Shown: positions 11,032 to 19,564, counted from the stretch's first letter. The stretch is 64,000 nt of DNA from Sphingomonas glacialis (GCF_014653575.1 NZ_BNAQ01000001.1:496001-560000); one strand, 5' to 3'. Notes: generated from the sequence alone by a model not told the origin. Program-made: numbers and translations.

Positions 11032-11661
11032 ATGCGCTTTAACCTGCTTCATGCCGCCACTACCGCCGCGCTGCTGATCGCCGCGCCCGCGCTCGCCCAG
11101 ACCGCTTCGCCCGAGATGATGCGGGGGGCCGGCACCGTCGCCGACGTCAAGGCCGGCACCTACAAGATCGAGCCGAACCACACCCAGGTGACCTTCAGCG
11201 TCAGCCATTTCGGCATCTCGCCTTATGCCGGCACCTTCTCGAACGCCTCGGGCACGCTCACGCTCGATCCTTCCAAGCCCGCCGCGACCAAGCTCGACTT
11301 GACGCTCCCGATCGCGAGCGTCCAGACGACGAGCGATGTGCTCACGGGTGAGCTCAAGAGCGCCGACTGGTTCGATGCCGCCAAGTTCCCGACCGCGACC
11401 TTCCGCTCGACCAAGGTCGCGCAGATCGCCCCCGACGCCGTGCAGGTCGATGGCACGCTCACGCTCCACGGCGTGACCAAGCCCGTCAGCTTCCGCGCGA
11501 AGCTGTTCGGCGCGGCGACCAACCCGATGAGCAAGAAGGCATCGATCGGCTTCCTCGGCCGGATGATGATCCGTCGTTCGGACTTCGGCGTGACGAAGTA
11601 CGTGCCCGTCGTGTCGGACGAGACCGTGCTTGTCATCAACGCCGCGTTCGAACTGCAATAA
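11032..11661 (+). CDS. YceI-family periplasmic lipid-binding protein
   Basis: A 209-residue protein with a signal peptide ending LIAAPALAQ (about residue 23). The rest is a YceI domain: YKIEPNHTQVTFSVSHFG, then FDAAKFPTATFRST and GTLTLHGVTKPV. YceI proteins are lipocalin-like and bind isoprenoid or polyprenyl molecules in the periplasm. No cytochrome b561 gene, a common partner, is adjacent. An RBS-like AGGAG (GTATCT spacer) precedes the ATG. It converges on the BLUF gene. Confidence 0.92.
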   Translation: MRFNLLHAATTAALLIAAPALAQTASPEMMRGAGTVADVKAGTYKIEPNHTQVTFSVSHFGISPYAGTFSNASGTLTLDPSKPAATKLDLTLPIASVQTTSDVLTGELKSADWFDAAKFPTATFRSTKVAQIAPDAVQVDGTLTLHGVTKPVSFRAKLFGAATNPMSKKASIGFLGRMMIRRSDFGVTKYVPVVSDETVLVINAAFELQ

Positions 11662-11671
11662 GCGACGCCTG

Positions 11672-11706
11672 GCCGCCAGTTTAGCCGGAACGGGCTCACT
11701 GGCGGC
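11672..11706. terminator. Hairpin between convergent yceI and BLUF genes
   Basis: The inverted repeat GCCGCCAGT (11672-11680) / ACTGGCGGC (11698-11706) has a 17-base loop that itself contains a smaller inverted repeat. It sits between two converging stops and could act in both directions. The U-tract is poor. Confidence 0.5.
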
Positions 11707-11723
11707 TTCGACGGGTCTGGGGC

Positions 11724-12116
11724 TCAGGCGGGCACGAGCGCGCGGAAATACTCGGCGGTTTCGCGCGATACGCCCAGCAACAGCCCGTGGAGGCGACGAT
11801 CGAAATCGTCGACGCTCTCGCGCCGCTCCCGGTGCACCATCATCCAGTCGCCAAACTCGCGATCCTCGGTCTCGCGATCGATCAGGATGCGCAGGTCGCG
11901 ATGGCGCGGGTCGCTCGTGAGGCTCAGGAGGAGATCGGCGATGCTGTCGTTCGGCCCCTCGAGCGCCTGCAGGAACTCGGACCCTTGCGTGTAGAGCAAG
12001 CCGGTAATCCCATCGAGCCCGTTGCGCAGCGACGCCTGCCGCAGGATCGCCACGGACTCGTCCTCGGCCCGACCGCTGGGATTGGTCGTGACGCTGGTAT
12101 AGATGATTTGACGCAT
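11724..12116 (-). CDS. Stand-alone BLUF-domain blue-light photoreceptor
   Basis: A 130-residue protein made almost entirely of a BLUF domain, which binds FAD non-covalently and senses blue light by a hydrogen-bond switch. The key residues are in place: Y6 (IIYTS), N32 (RNGLDGITGLLY) and Q50 (EFLQALEG), followed by RHRDLRILIDRE and the FGDWMM segment. No output domain is fused, so it must act by protein contact. No partner (cyclase, EAL or MerR-type regulator) is adjacent; an EAL gene lies 15 kb away. It diverges from the leuA leader region. Confidence 0.9.
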   Translation of the reverse strand: MRQIIYTSVTTNPSGRAEDESVAILRQASLRNGLDGITGLLYTQGSEFLQALEGPNDSIADLLLSLTSDPRHRDLRILIDRETEDREFGDWMMVHRERRESVDDFDRRLHGLLLGVSRETAEYFRALVPA

Positions 12117-12214
12117 GGCCGCGGTTTACCCCAGCGCGTGTGCGCTGAAATTGATATCGCTCAACCCCATCTTGATGCTGGACACGGCCGATCGTCGAGC
12201 GCTATTCAACGCGC

Positions 12215-12262
12215 ATGGATCTCGCCCTGGGCCTTACCTCGCTTCGACTTACGCGCCCTTAG
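12215..12262 (+). CDS. leuL: Candidate leucine-rich leader peptide for leuA
   Basis: The 15-codon ORF reads MDLALGLTSLRLTRP, with five leucines (CTC, CTG and three CTT), ending in TAG about 105 bases before leuA. A hairpin (12250-12269) overlaps its last codons and stop, and a second follows at 12277-12305. This is the layout of amino-acid attenuation, in which ribosome stalling on Leu codons frees a downstream antiterminator. The RBS is weak and the second hairpin lacks a clear U-run, so the call stays tentative. Leucine-type attenuators before leuA are known in proteobacteria. Confidence 0.45.
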   Translation: MDLALGLTSLRLTRP

Positions 12263-12305
12263 GCGTGTACACTGCCGCGCGCCGATACCGGCCAGCGCGG
12301 CGCGC
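12250..12305 (+). promoter_or_regulatory. Candidate leuA attenuator hairpins
   Basis: Hairpin one has an 8-base stem, 12250-12257 with 12262-12269 (one G-U pair) and loop CTTA, covering the end of the leucine-rich leader peptide. Hairpin two has a 7-base GC stem, 12277-12283 with 12299-12305, and a 15-base loop. The pair resembles the pause and terminator stems of an attenuator, although the run after the second stem is not U-rich. Confidence 0.42.
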
Positions 12306-12367
12306 CTGAGGATCCCCCGCCCCTAGCGAACCGCGCCCCAAAACGGCGATTCCGAGCGAGACCGATC

Positions 12368-14026
12368 ATGCTGCGTGACCCTTCGACCAAATACCGCCCC
12401 TTTCCGACGATCGACTTGCCCGATCGCCGCTGGCCGTCGCAGACGATCACCACCGCACCGCGCTGGCTGTCGACCGATCTGCGCGACGGGAACCAGGCGC
12501 TGATCGATCCGATGGACGCCGAGAAGAAGACCCGGATGTTCGACCTGATCGTCAAGGTCGGGATCAAGGAGATCGAAGTCGGCTTCCCCGCGGCGGGCGC
12601 GACCGAGTTCGATTTCATCTCGGGCCTCGTCACCAGCGGGCGCATCCCCGACGACACGATGATCCAGGTGCTGACGCAATCGCGCCGTGACCTGATCGAG
12701 AAGAGCTTCGCCTCGCTGCGTGGCGCGCCGCGCGCGATCGTTCATCTCTACAACGCCGTCAGCCCCGCCTGGCGCAAGATCGTGTTCGGCATGACCCGCG
12801 CCGAAGTGAAGCAGATCGCGATCGACGGCGCGATGATCCTGCGCGACCAGGCCGCAGCCCAGCCCGACACCGACTGGTTCTTCGAATACAGCCCAGAAAC
12901 CTTCTCGACCGCCGAGCTCGATTTCAGCCTCGAGGTTTGCGAGGCGGTGATGGACGTGCTTCGCCCAACGCCCGACCACCAACTGATCCTCAACCTGCCC
13001 GCGACGGTCGAGTGCGCGACGCCCAACGTCTATGCCGACCAGATCGAATGGTTCGGCCGCAACATCCGGAACCGCGACACCGTCGCGCTCAGCCTGCACC
13101 CGCACAACGACCGCGGCACCGGCGTCGCCGCCGCCGAGCTCGGGCTGATGGCGGGCGCCGATCGCGTCGAGGGCTGCCTGCTCGGCAATGGCGAGCGCAC
13201 CGGCAATTGCGACCTGGTGACGGTCGCGCTCAACATGTACACGCAAGGCCTTGATCCGAAGCTCGATTTTTCGGACATCGACGCGGTCGTCAACACCGTC
13301 AACTATTGCACGCAGCTCCCCGTCCACCCGCGCACGCCCTATGCCGGCGACCTGGTGTTCACCGCTTTCTCGGGCAGCCATCAGGATGCGATCAAGAAAG
13401 GCTTCGCCGCGCAGGAAGCCAAGAACGATACGCTGTGGGAAGTCCCCTATCTGCCGATCGACCCGGCCGATCTCGGGCGCAGCTACGAAGCGGTGATCCG
13501 CGTCAATTCGCAGAGCGGCAAGGGCGGCGTCGCCTGGGTGATCGAGCAGGACAAGGGCCTCAAGCTGCCCAAGCGGCTCCAGGCCGATTTCAGCCGTCAC
13601 GTCCAGCGCCTCGCCGACGAGACAAGCCGCGAGATGAATGCGAGCGATATCTGGGGGCTGTTCGAGGCGACCTATCTCGCGCGTGACACGGATCGCTTCC
13701 GCTTGCTCGATTATACCGAGAGCGGGAGCGTCGGCGATCGCCTCTTTATCGGGCATGTCGCGGTCGATGGCGAGGAGCGCTCGATCTCGGGGCGCGGCAA
13801 CGGCCTGATTTCGGGCGTGATCGCTGCACTTGGCGACACCACCGGGCCGCAGCTCGACGTCGTCGACTATAGCGAACATGCGATCGGCCACGGTGCCGAT
13901 GCGCAGGCGGCGGCGTATGTCGAGTGCCGCACCGCTGGCGGGCAGACGGTATTCGGCGTCGGCATCGACGCCGACATCGCGACCGCGTCGGTCCGCGCCG
14001 TGCTCAGCGCCGCCAACCGCGCCTGA
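12368..14026 (+). CDS. leuA: 2-Isopropylmalate synthase (long form)
   Basis: A 552-residue enzyme that condenses acetyl-CoA and 2-ketoisovalerate, the committed step to leucine. It belongs to the longer LeuA lineage, with an N-terminal extension before the HMGL-like TIM barrel. Visible are [15 protein letters not shown] (catalytic Arg-Asp), [11 protein letters not shown] (metal HxH) and [11 protein letters not shown], then a C-terminal LeuA dimer/allosteric domain (about 430-552) that normally binds leucine. It follows a candidate leucine attenuator. A hairpin terminator overlaps its stop. Confidence 0.95.
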   Translation: MLRDPSTKYRPFPTIDLPDRRWPSQTITTAPRWLSTDLRDGNQALIDPMDAEKKTRMFDLIVKVGIKEIEVGFPAAGATEFDFISGLVTSGRIPDDTMIQVLTQSRRDLIEKSFASLRGAPRAIVHLYNAVSPAWRKIVFGMTRAEVKQIAIDGAMILRDQAAAQPDTDWFFEYSPETFSTAELDFSLEVCEAVMDVLRPTPDHQLILNLPATVECATPNVYADQIEWFGRNIRNRDTVALSLHPHNDRGTGVAAAELGLMAGADRVEGCLLGNGERTGNCDLVTVALNMYTQGLDPKLDFSDIDAVVNTVNYCTQLPVHPRTPYAGDLVFTAFSGSHQDAIKKGFAAQEAKNDTLWEVPYLPIDPADLGRSYEAVIRVNSQSGKGGVAWVIEQDKGLKLPKRLQADFSRHVQRLADETSREMNASDIWGLFEATYLARDTDRFRLLDYTESGSVGDRLFIGHVAVDGEERSISGRGNGLISGVIAALGDTTGPQLDVVDYSEHAIGHGADAQAAAYVECRTAGGQTVFGVGIDADIATASVRAVLSAANRA

Positions 14027-14049
14027 TCCTCCCCGGCACGGGGAGGATC
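14025..14049. terminator. Terminator between convergent leuA and folB
   Basis: A perfect 10-base stem GATCCTCCCC / GGGGAGGATC with loop GGCAC, overlapping the leuA stop and lying 6 bases from the folB stop. It can serve both directions. Confidence 0.65.
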
Positions 14050-14054
14050 GCGCC

Positions 14055-14411
14055 TCACCGTGCCCGGATGATCTCGCACCCGACGGCCGCGTCGGGATAG
14101 ATGTCGGGCTTCGACGTCCGCACCGTCACGCGTTCGACGCGCGAGTCGGCGAGACACAGCGCGGCGATCGCCTCGCACAGCGTTTCCTGGAGGTGGAAGT
14201 GCCGCCCGGCGATCAGCGCATGGACACCGCTTCGAACGAAATCGTAATCGAGCACGGCGTCGATCCGGTCCTCGCTCGGCGGGGTCGGATAGACCACCTC
14301 CATCCGCACCGAGACGATCACACGCTGCGGTGCGGCGAGTTCTTCGGGGTGGATCCCGAGCCCCATCGTGACCTCTAGGCCCTCGAGGACTGTGGTGAAG
14401 CGGGCGGTCAT
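14055..14411 (-). CDS. folB: Dihydroneopterin aldolase FolB
   Basis: A 118-residue aldolase-fold protein (from MTARFTTVLEGLEV) that converts dihydroneopterin to hydroxymethyl-dihydropterin in folate synthesis. It shows the conserved LGIHPEELAAPQRV segment, with the pterin-anchoring Glu near FHLQETLCEAIA, and the catalytic Lys in VRTSKPDI. The ATG at 14411 overlaps the stop of the upstream SDR gene (ATGA). It is the last gene of a three-gene folE-SDR-folB operon. Confidence 0.88.
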   Translation of the reverse strand: MTARFTTVLEGLEVTMGLGIHPEELAAPQRVIVSVRMEVVYPTPPSEDRIDAVLDYDFVRSGVHALIAGRHFHLQETLCEAIAALCLADSRVERVTVRTSKPDIYPDAAVGCEIIRAR

Positions 14412-15160
14412 GCGCGGTCCTCGAACATTACGTCGCGGTCGCGCTTGAGGAAACGCTGGCCGCAATCGACGAATACATTCTGCCCCTCCAGCCCTTCGGC
14501 ATCGAGCAGGAAACCCACCGCGCGTGCGATATCGCCGGGGTCGACCGGGCGTCGCAGCAGGTTCTTCGAGGCAGCGACAACGAACTCCGCCTCGCTCTGG
14601 TCGGCGCTCGGCAACGACAGGCCCGGCGACACCGCATTGACGCGGATCCGCGGGCCGAGGCCTTGCGCCAGCATCGTCGTCGCGCCGGTGAGCGCTATCT
14701 TGCCGCAGCTGTACGAGAAGAAGTCGGGATTGAGGTTGGCGACCTTCTGGTCGAGGATGTTGACGACCGCGCCCGCATCGAGATCGTCTTGCGAGGCGAG
14801 CGCGCTCGCCAGCAACACCGGCGCAGCGAGATTGACCGCCGCGTGCGTGCGCAGCGATGCCGCAGTGATGTCGGGCGGCGTATCATAGTCGAACAGCGAC
14901 GCGCTGTTGACGAGCCCGCACAGCGGCCCGCCGAATGCCGTGCGTGCGGCAGCGAGAAGCGCCCCGGGAACGCCCGGATCGGCGAGATCGCCCGACACCA
15001 CGATCGCGCCGGGTAGCTCGGCGGCGAGCGCATCGGCTTCGGCGCTCGAATGATGGTGATGGATCGCGACCCGCCACCCCTGCCCCGCAAGCTGTCGCGC
15101 GATCGTCGCGCCGAGCCGACGCGCCGCGCCGGTCACCAGAACGGTTCGCGCAGCGCTCAT
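14408..15160 (-). CDS. folM: SDR-family pteridine reductase-like protein (FolM/PTR1 type)
   Basis: A 250-residue short-chain dehydrogenase. The cofactor motif TGAARRLG (10-17) follows the TGxxxRxG form of pteridine reductases rather than the common TGxxxGIG. NSAS (NAG-like) and YSCGK (the YxxxK catalytic pair) follow, and the C-terminus has NAVSPG. Position between folE and folB, with 4-base overlaps on both sides, supports a role as dihydromonapterin/dihydrofolate reductase. The substrate is inferred from motif and context. Confidence 0.78.
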   Translation of the reverse strand: MSAARTVLVTGAARRLGATIARQLAGQGWRVAIHHHHSSAEADALAAELPGAIVVSGDLADPGVPGALLAAARTAFGGPLCGLVNSASLFDYDTPPDITAASLRTHAAVNLAAPVLLASALASQDDLDAGAVVNILDQKVANLNPDFFSYSCGKIALTGATTMLAQGLGPRIRVNAVSPGLSLPSADQSEAEFVVAASKNLLRRPVDPGDIARAVGFLLDAEGLEGQNVFVDCGQRFLKRDRDVMFEDRA

Positions 15161-15801
15161 CCGCGCCCGATCAGCGCGAGCACTTCCTTGCGGCTGCGTT
15201 CGTCGTCGCGGAACACGCCCATCATCCGGCTCGTCACCATCGTCACGCCCGGCGTGCGCACGCCACGCGCGGTCATGCAGGCATGGCTCGCCTCGATCAC
15301 CACCGCGACGCCGAGCGGCTTGAGGTTGGTCCAGATACAGTCGGCAACCTCGGCGGTCAGCCGCTCCTGCACTTGCAAGCGGCGCGCAAAGGCGTGGAGC
15401 ACGCGTGCCAATTTGGAGATTCCCACGACATAATTGCCCGGCAGATAGGCGATGTGCGCCTTGCCGATGATCGGCGCCATGTGATGCTCGCAATGCGACT
15501 GGAAGGGGATGTCCTTGAGCAAGACGATCTCATCATAGCCGCCGACTTCCTCGAACACGCGCGACAGATGCTTGGCCGGATCGTCGGTATAACCGACGCA
15601 ATATTCCTTCCACGCCCGCGCGACTCGCGCCGGCGTGTCGAGCAAACCCTCGCGCGTGGGATCGTCGCCCGTCCAGCGGATCAGCGTGCGAACCGCATCG
15701 GCAACCGCATCGGGCACCACAATCTTGCCGTCAGCGCCGACCTGAGTGCTGCCGAAATCTTCATCTTTACGTCCGTCCACGCTGCTTCCTTCGCGATCCA
15801 C
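15157..15801 (-). CDS. folE: GTP cyclohydrolase I FolE
   Basis: A 214-residue enzyme making dihydroneopterin triphosphate from GTP, the entry to pterin and folate synthesis. The Zn ligands are visible in FQSHCEHHMAP and SHACMTARG, with the active-site segments KLARVLHAFARRLQVQERL and VTSRMMGVFR. It is the first gene of the operon, and its stop overlaps the SDR start. An 8-base inverted repeat lies 14 bases upstream of the chosen start, within the likely 5' leader. Confidence 0.95.
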   Translation of the reverse strand: MDREGSSVDGRKDEDFGSTQVGADGKIVVPDAVADAVRTLIRWTGDDPTREGLLDTPARVARAWKEYCVGYTDDPAKHLSRVFEEVGGYDEIVLLKDIPFQSHCEHHMAPIIGKAHIAYLPGNYVVGISKLARVLHAFARRLQVQERLTAEVADCIWTNLKPLGVAVVIEASHACMTARGVRTPGVTMVTSRMMGVFRDDERSRKEVLALIGRG

Positions 15802-15814
15802 CCATGCAATGACC

Positions 15815-15864
15815 GTACGGCGGCTTGGGTTCGCCGTACTGCAACATGGAAATAGTCCTTATTT
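15815..15864. promoter_or_regulatory. Two inverted repeats in the folE / TonB-receptor divergent region
   Basis: The first is GTACGGCG (15815-15822) / CGCCGTAC (15832-15839) with a 9-base spacer, close to the folE start. The second is AAATA (15850-15854) / TATTT (15860-15864) with a 5-base spacer, on the receptor side. The first could be a leader hairpin or operator for folE. The second is AT-rich and could be a Fur/Irr-like site, but it matches no consensus I can vouch for. Confidence 0.35.
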
Positions 15865-16011
15865 GCAACTCTACCGGGCGGCTTGCGCCATTGCACGCCC
15901 CCGCCGTTAGGTAATTTAGCCCATTGACTATGCCTCGCCATTTAACGAACCTGATCTTCGAAAACCGTCATCCGGCACAGACTGGAGGCGGCAGAGACAG
16001 GGGATGCCATC

Positions 16012-18651
16012 ATGAAGAAATTCGAACTGCTCGCTGCGTCGGCGTTGGTCTCGCTCTACGCGTGTCCCGCAGCGGCGCAAGATACAAGTGCAACGGCGCC
16101 AGCCCCGCAAAGCGCGCCGTCGCGATCGACGCCGAGCAGCGCCAGCCAGGACAGCAGCGACGACATCATCGTTACCGCCGCAAAGCGCGAGCAATCCTTG
16201 CAGGACGTGCCGATCTCGGTTTCCGTGACCAGCCAAGCGACGATCGAACGGGCGCAGATCAGGGATCTGATCGACCTGCAGTCGGTCGTCCCCTCGCTCA
16301 AAGTGCCGCAGCTCAACGCAACCGGGCAGACGAACTTCATCATTCGCGGCTTCGGCAACGGCAACGGCAATGACGGTATCGAAAGCTCGGTCGGCGTTTT
16401 CATCGATGGCGTCTATCGCTCGCGCACGTCGTCGGCGCTCGACGATTTGCCTGAGATCGAACGCGTCGAAGTGCTGCGCGGCCCGCAGTCGACATTGTTC
16501 GGCAAGAACGTTTCGGCCGGCGCTATCAGCATCACGACGCGGCGCCCATCCTTTGCATGGGGCGGCAAGGCCGAGGTCAGCATCGGCAATTACGGGCTGA
16601 TCAACCCTAAGGCGACGATCACTGGACCGATCACCGACACGCTCGCTTTCCGGCTTTCGGGCAGCGTCAATCAGCGCGACGGGTATTTCAGAAATCTGAC
16701 GACCGGTGCGAAGATCAATGACCGCGATCGCGCCTCGATCCGCGCCGACATTCTGTTCGAGCCGTCGTCGGACTTCTCGGTCCGCGTCATCGGCGACTAC
16801 AACCTCGTCAAGGAAGTCTGCTGCGGCGTCACGTCGATCTTCAACGGGCCGCGTACCCTTGCGATCGGGGCGGCGGGCTTCGCGATCTCCGACACGACCA
16901 AGATCTTCGACCGCAACGTCATCTTCAACACCGACCCTAAAAATCGCCTGCAAGGTAAGGGCATTTCCGGTGAGATAGACTGGAACCTCGGGATCGCGAA
17001 ACTGACCTCGATCACCGCGTATCGCGAGCAAGTGAATGAGTCGAACCAAGACATTGATTTCACCGGCGCCGATGTCTCGAACAACATCACGGCAAACAAG
17101 ATCAAGACGTTCACGCAGGAAGTGCGGTTGACGTCAAACAGCGACGGCCCGTTCAGCTGGCTGCTCGGCGGCTTTTACCAGCACGAAAACGTCGACACTG
17201 GCCGCGACATCCGTTTCGGCAAGGACATCCGCACTTTCGTGAACGGGCTGACCGGCGGGCCTGGGGGACTGATCTTCGCGCTCGAATCGCTCCAGCGCGC
17301 CACCAACCCTGCAATTACCCCCGGCAGCTATTATTTCACGCAAGGCCAAGGGATCTCTGATCGCTACAAGCTCAAGCAGGACAGCTATTCGATCTTTGGC
17401 CAGGCAGACTATAAGATCACAGATCGTCTCACCATCACAGGCGGGCTCGCCTATCTCAACGATCGCAAGGCCGCGGTATCCAACGTCGTCCTCAACGACC
17501 GTTTCTCGCTTCTGAACCTTGAAAATGTTCCCGGTCTGGGCGTTCTCCCATTTGCCGCGCTGCCTGCATCGATCTCGGGCTGCCTGCTGCAAAAGGGCTT
17601 CAATCCGGCGACGACCGCGGGCAACGTGCCCGTCAATTTGTTCGGCGCATCGCTCGGCTCCTCGCTGCCGGGTCCAGGCAGCGCACCCTGCCCAGCCTCG
17701 CCGGCCGGACTCAATCCATTCGGCCTCAACGCTCTCCAGTTCTTCTACGGCAACAGCCCTGCGCACGCGCCGATCAACTTCCCCAACGCGACGGAATCGG
17801 GCATTCTCAAGGGTGACAAGGTCACCTATGCGGCTCGCGCGGCGTACAATTTCGGGGTCGTGAACGCCTATATCAGTTACTCGACCGGCTGGAAGGCGGG
17901 TGCCTTCAACCTGTCGTCGGACAGCCGCCCACCGCTCAACGGCGTCGGACGCACCGCAGCACCGGAGAATGTTACCGTTTACGAAGCCGGACTGAAGGCC
18001 AGGTTCAAGGGCGGCTATTTCAACGTCGCGGTCTTCAAGCAGACCATCAAGGGTTTCCAGTCAAACGCGTTCACCGGGCTGGGTTACAGCCTGGTCAATG
18101 CCGGCCAACAATCTGTCAAAGGGTTCGAGATCGACGCCGCGTACAAGCCAATCTCGTGGCTGTCGCTCAACGGCGCGGTGACCTATCTCGATCCGAAATA
18201 TGACAGCTTCACTGGCGCGGCGTGCGTTTCGTACGACACGGTGCGGTGCCCGATCAATCCGCTGACCGGCCTCATTCCTAATTTCCGCAACCTCACCGGG
18301 ACGAAGCCGACGGGCATTCCCGAGTGGAGCTCGTCGGTTTCGGCGGTCATCTCGCACACCTTCAGCCCAAGCGTCAGCGCCTATCTGCGCGGCGAATACG
18401 ACTATACCAGCAAGTTCCAGCTCACCGATACGGTGCCACCGGCGCTCAACACCTATGGCCAGAACAACGTGAATGCGAGCCTTGGCTTCACCTTCGAGAA
18501 GGCCAAGCTCGAGGCGATGCTGTGGGTTCGCAATTTGACGAAGGACAACCAGTTGATCAGCGCATTCCCGACGGTCGCACAGGATGGGAGCTATAGCGGC
18601 TATCCCAATCAGCCGCGGACCTATGGCTTGACGCTGCGCAAGGCGTTCTGA
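16012..18651 (+). CDS. TonB-dependent outer-membrane receptor
   Basis: An 879-residue receptor with a signal peptide ending CPAAAQ (about residue 23), then a low-complexity linker and a TonB box-like DIIVTAAKR. The plug domain (about 55-165) has SLQDVPISVSV, IRGFGNGNGN and VEVLRGPQSTLFGKN. A long beta-barrel ends in the classic terminal aromatic LTLRKAF. It takes up a large or scarce substrate across the outer membrane. Nothing beside it (folE upstream, small cytosolic proteins downstream) reveals the ligand. There is no adjacent FecR/sigma pair and no N-terminal signalling domain. Confidence 0.93.
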   Translation: MKKFELLAASALVSLYACPAAAQDTSATAPAPQSAPSRSTPSSASQDSSDDIIVTAAKREQSLQDVPISVSVTSQATIERAQIRDLIDLQSVVPSLKVPQLNATGQTNFIIRGFGNGNGNDGIESSVGVFIDGVYRSRTSSALDDLPEIERVEVLRGPQSTLFGKNVSAGAISITTRRPSFAWGGKAEVSIGNYGLINPKATITGPITDTLAFRLSGSVNQRDGYFRNLTTGAKINDRDRASIRADILFEPSSDFSVRVIGDYNLVKEVCCGVTSIFNGPRTLAIGAAGFAISDTTKIFDRNVIFNTDPKNRLQGKGISGEIDWNLGIAKLTSITAYREQVNESNQDIDFTGADVSNNITANKIKTFTQEVRLTSNSDGPFSWLLGGFYQHENVDTGRDIRFGKDIRTFVNGLTGGPGGLIFALESLQRATNPAITPGSYYFTQGQGISDRYKLKQDSYSIFGQADYKITDRLTITGGLAYLNDRKAAVSNVVLNDRFSLLNLENVPGLGVLPFAALPASISGCLLQKGFNPATTAGNVPVNLFGASLGSSLPGPGSAPCPASPAGLNPFGLNALQFFYGNSPAHAPINFPNATESGILKGDKVTYAARAAYNFGVVNAYISYSTGWKAGAFNLSSDSRPPLNGVGRTAAPENVTVYEAGLKARFKGGYFNVAVFKQTIKGFQSNAFTGLGYSLVNAGQQSVKGFEIDAAYKPISWLSLNGAVTYLDPKYDSFTGAACVSYDTVRCPINPLTGLIPNFRNLTGTKPTGIPEWSSSVSAVISHTFSPSVSAYLRGEYDYTSKFQLTDTVPPALNTYGQNNVNASLGFTFEKAKLEAMLWVRNLTKDNQLISAFPTVAQDGSYSGYPNQPRTYGLTLRKAF

Positions 18652-18727
18652 TCGGTCGGTTGGAGCCCCCCGATGCAACCGAATGCCTGCGCCGTGCGCT
18701 GCATTGCTACAGACAAGGAGCGTAGCA

Positions 18728-18931
18728 ATGACCGAACCAAAGAAGGGTGATCACGTCACCTGGAAATCGCACGGCGGCACGGCACACGGCGTGGTCGAGA
18801 AGAAGCAGACCAAACCGACCACGATCAAGGGGCACAAAGTCGCCGCAACACCCGAGAATCCCGAGTTCATTGTTAGGAGTGACAATGGCGGAAAGGCAGC
18901 GCACAAGAGCGCAGCGCTAACGAAGGCGTGA
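18728..18931 (+). CDS. Small TUDOR-like protein (DUF2945 / HVA1 type)
   Basis: A 67-residue protein with a good RBS (AAGGAG). GDHVTWKSHGGTAHGVV and EFIVRSDNGGKAAHKSAAL match the DUF2945 'hypervirulence-associated TUDOR' family, a small SH3-like barrel of unknown function. It precedes the SWIB gene by about 40 bases and is likely cotranscribed with it. Confidence 0.82.
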   Translation: MTEPKKGDHVTWKSHGGTAHGVVEKKQTKPTTIKGHKVAATPENPEFIVRSDNGGKAAHKSAALTKA

Positions 18932-18972
18932 AACCGATGTCGGTTTTAACGGCACATCAGGAAGGACAATCT

Positions 18973-19254
18973 ATGGCCAAGACCCCAACCGCAAAGAGCG
19001 ACGCCCCCAAGACTGGCGGCATCTTTGCGCCCATCACGCCTTCGGCCGACCTCGCCGAGATCGTCGGCGCGGACAAGCTGCCGCGGAGCGAAGTGATCAG
19101 CAAGGTCTGGGCGTACATCAAGCAGCATGAGCTCCAGAACCCGGAGAACAAGCGCGAGATCGTCGCCGACGAAAAGCTGAAGAAGATCTTCGGCAAGGAC
19201 CGGGTCACGATGTTCGAGATGAACAAGCATCTCGCTGGCCATATGAAGGCCTGA
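18973..19254 (+). CDS. Stand-alone SWIB/MDM2-domain protein
   Basis: A 93-residue protein. After a short basic/polar head, residues about 18-93 form a SWIB domain: ITPSADLAEIVGADKLPRSE, VISKVWAYIKQHELQNP and IFGKDRVTMFEMNKHL. In eukaryotes SWIB occurs in BAF60 and MDM2; stand-alone bacterial versions occur in chlamydiae and many proteobacteria, some fused to topoisomerase I. A role in chromatin or DNA topology is inferred. RBS AGGAAGGA lies upstream and a hairpin terminator follows. Confidence 0.9.
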   Translation: MAKTPTAKSDAPKTGGIFAPITPSADLAEIVGADKLPRSEVISKVWAYIKQHELQNPENKREIVADEKLKKIFGKDRVTMFEMNKHLAGHMKA

Positions 19255-19281
19255 GCGCTTCCACACAGTTTAGCACCATGG

Positions 19282-19309
19282 CACCGACACTCCTCACGGA
19301 CTGTCGGTG
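19282..19309 (+). terminator. Terminator after the SWIB gene
   Basis: An 8-base stem CACCGACA / TGTCGGTG with a 12-base loop is followed by TCTTGCGTTT, 27 bases after the SWIB stop. Confidence 0.65.
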
Positions 19310-19378
19310 TCTTGCGTTTGAGCGCCTTCGAATGATCGGCCTGCCATCGGGCAGAAACCGCGTCTTCGCGGCGATGGA

Positions 19379-19564
19379 TCAGCCCGCGAGTTTTGCCGCC
19401 GCGTTCACGACAGCGCGCGCCGCGGTCGCCTCATTGGCTTCCGCCATCGCTTCCCACGCATAAGCCGACCGCTCGTGCATCTCGCGACGGTTGGCGAGCG
19501 TGGTCTTCTGCGCGGCTTCACGCTGCGCAGCGGCGTTGGCGCGGTAGGTTTCGCTGGGTGTCAT
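19379..19564 (-). CDS. Small Ala/Glu-rich helical protein
   Basis: A 61-residue ORF that is mostly one amphipathic helix (ANAAAQREAAQKTTLANRR, then YAWEAMAEANEATAARAV). There is no known domain and no signal peptide. Composition matches coding sequence and it fills an otherwise empty gap, so it is plausibly real. The RBS is not obvious. Confidence 0.45.
   Translation of the reverse strand: MTPSETYRANAAAQREAAQKTTLANRREMHERSAYAWEAMAEANEATAARAVVNAAAKLAG

Noticed and set aside
12323..13891. Minus-strand frame opposite leuA
   Set aside because: No motif and full overlap with an intact leuA.
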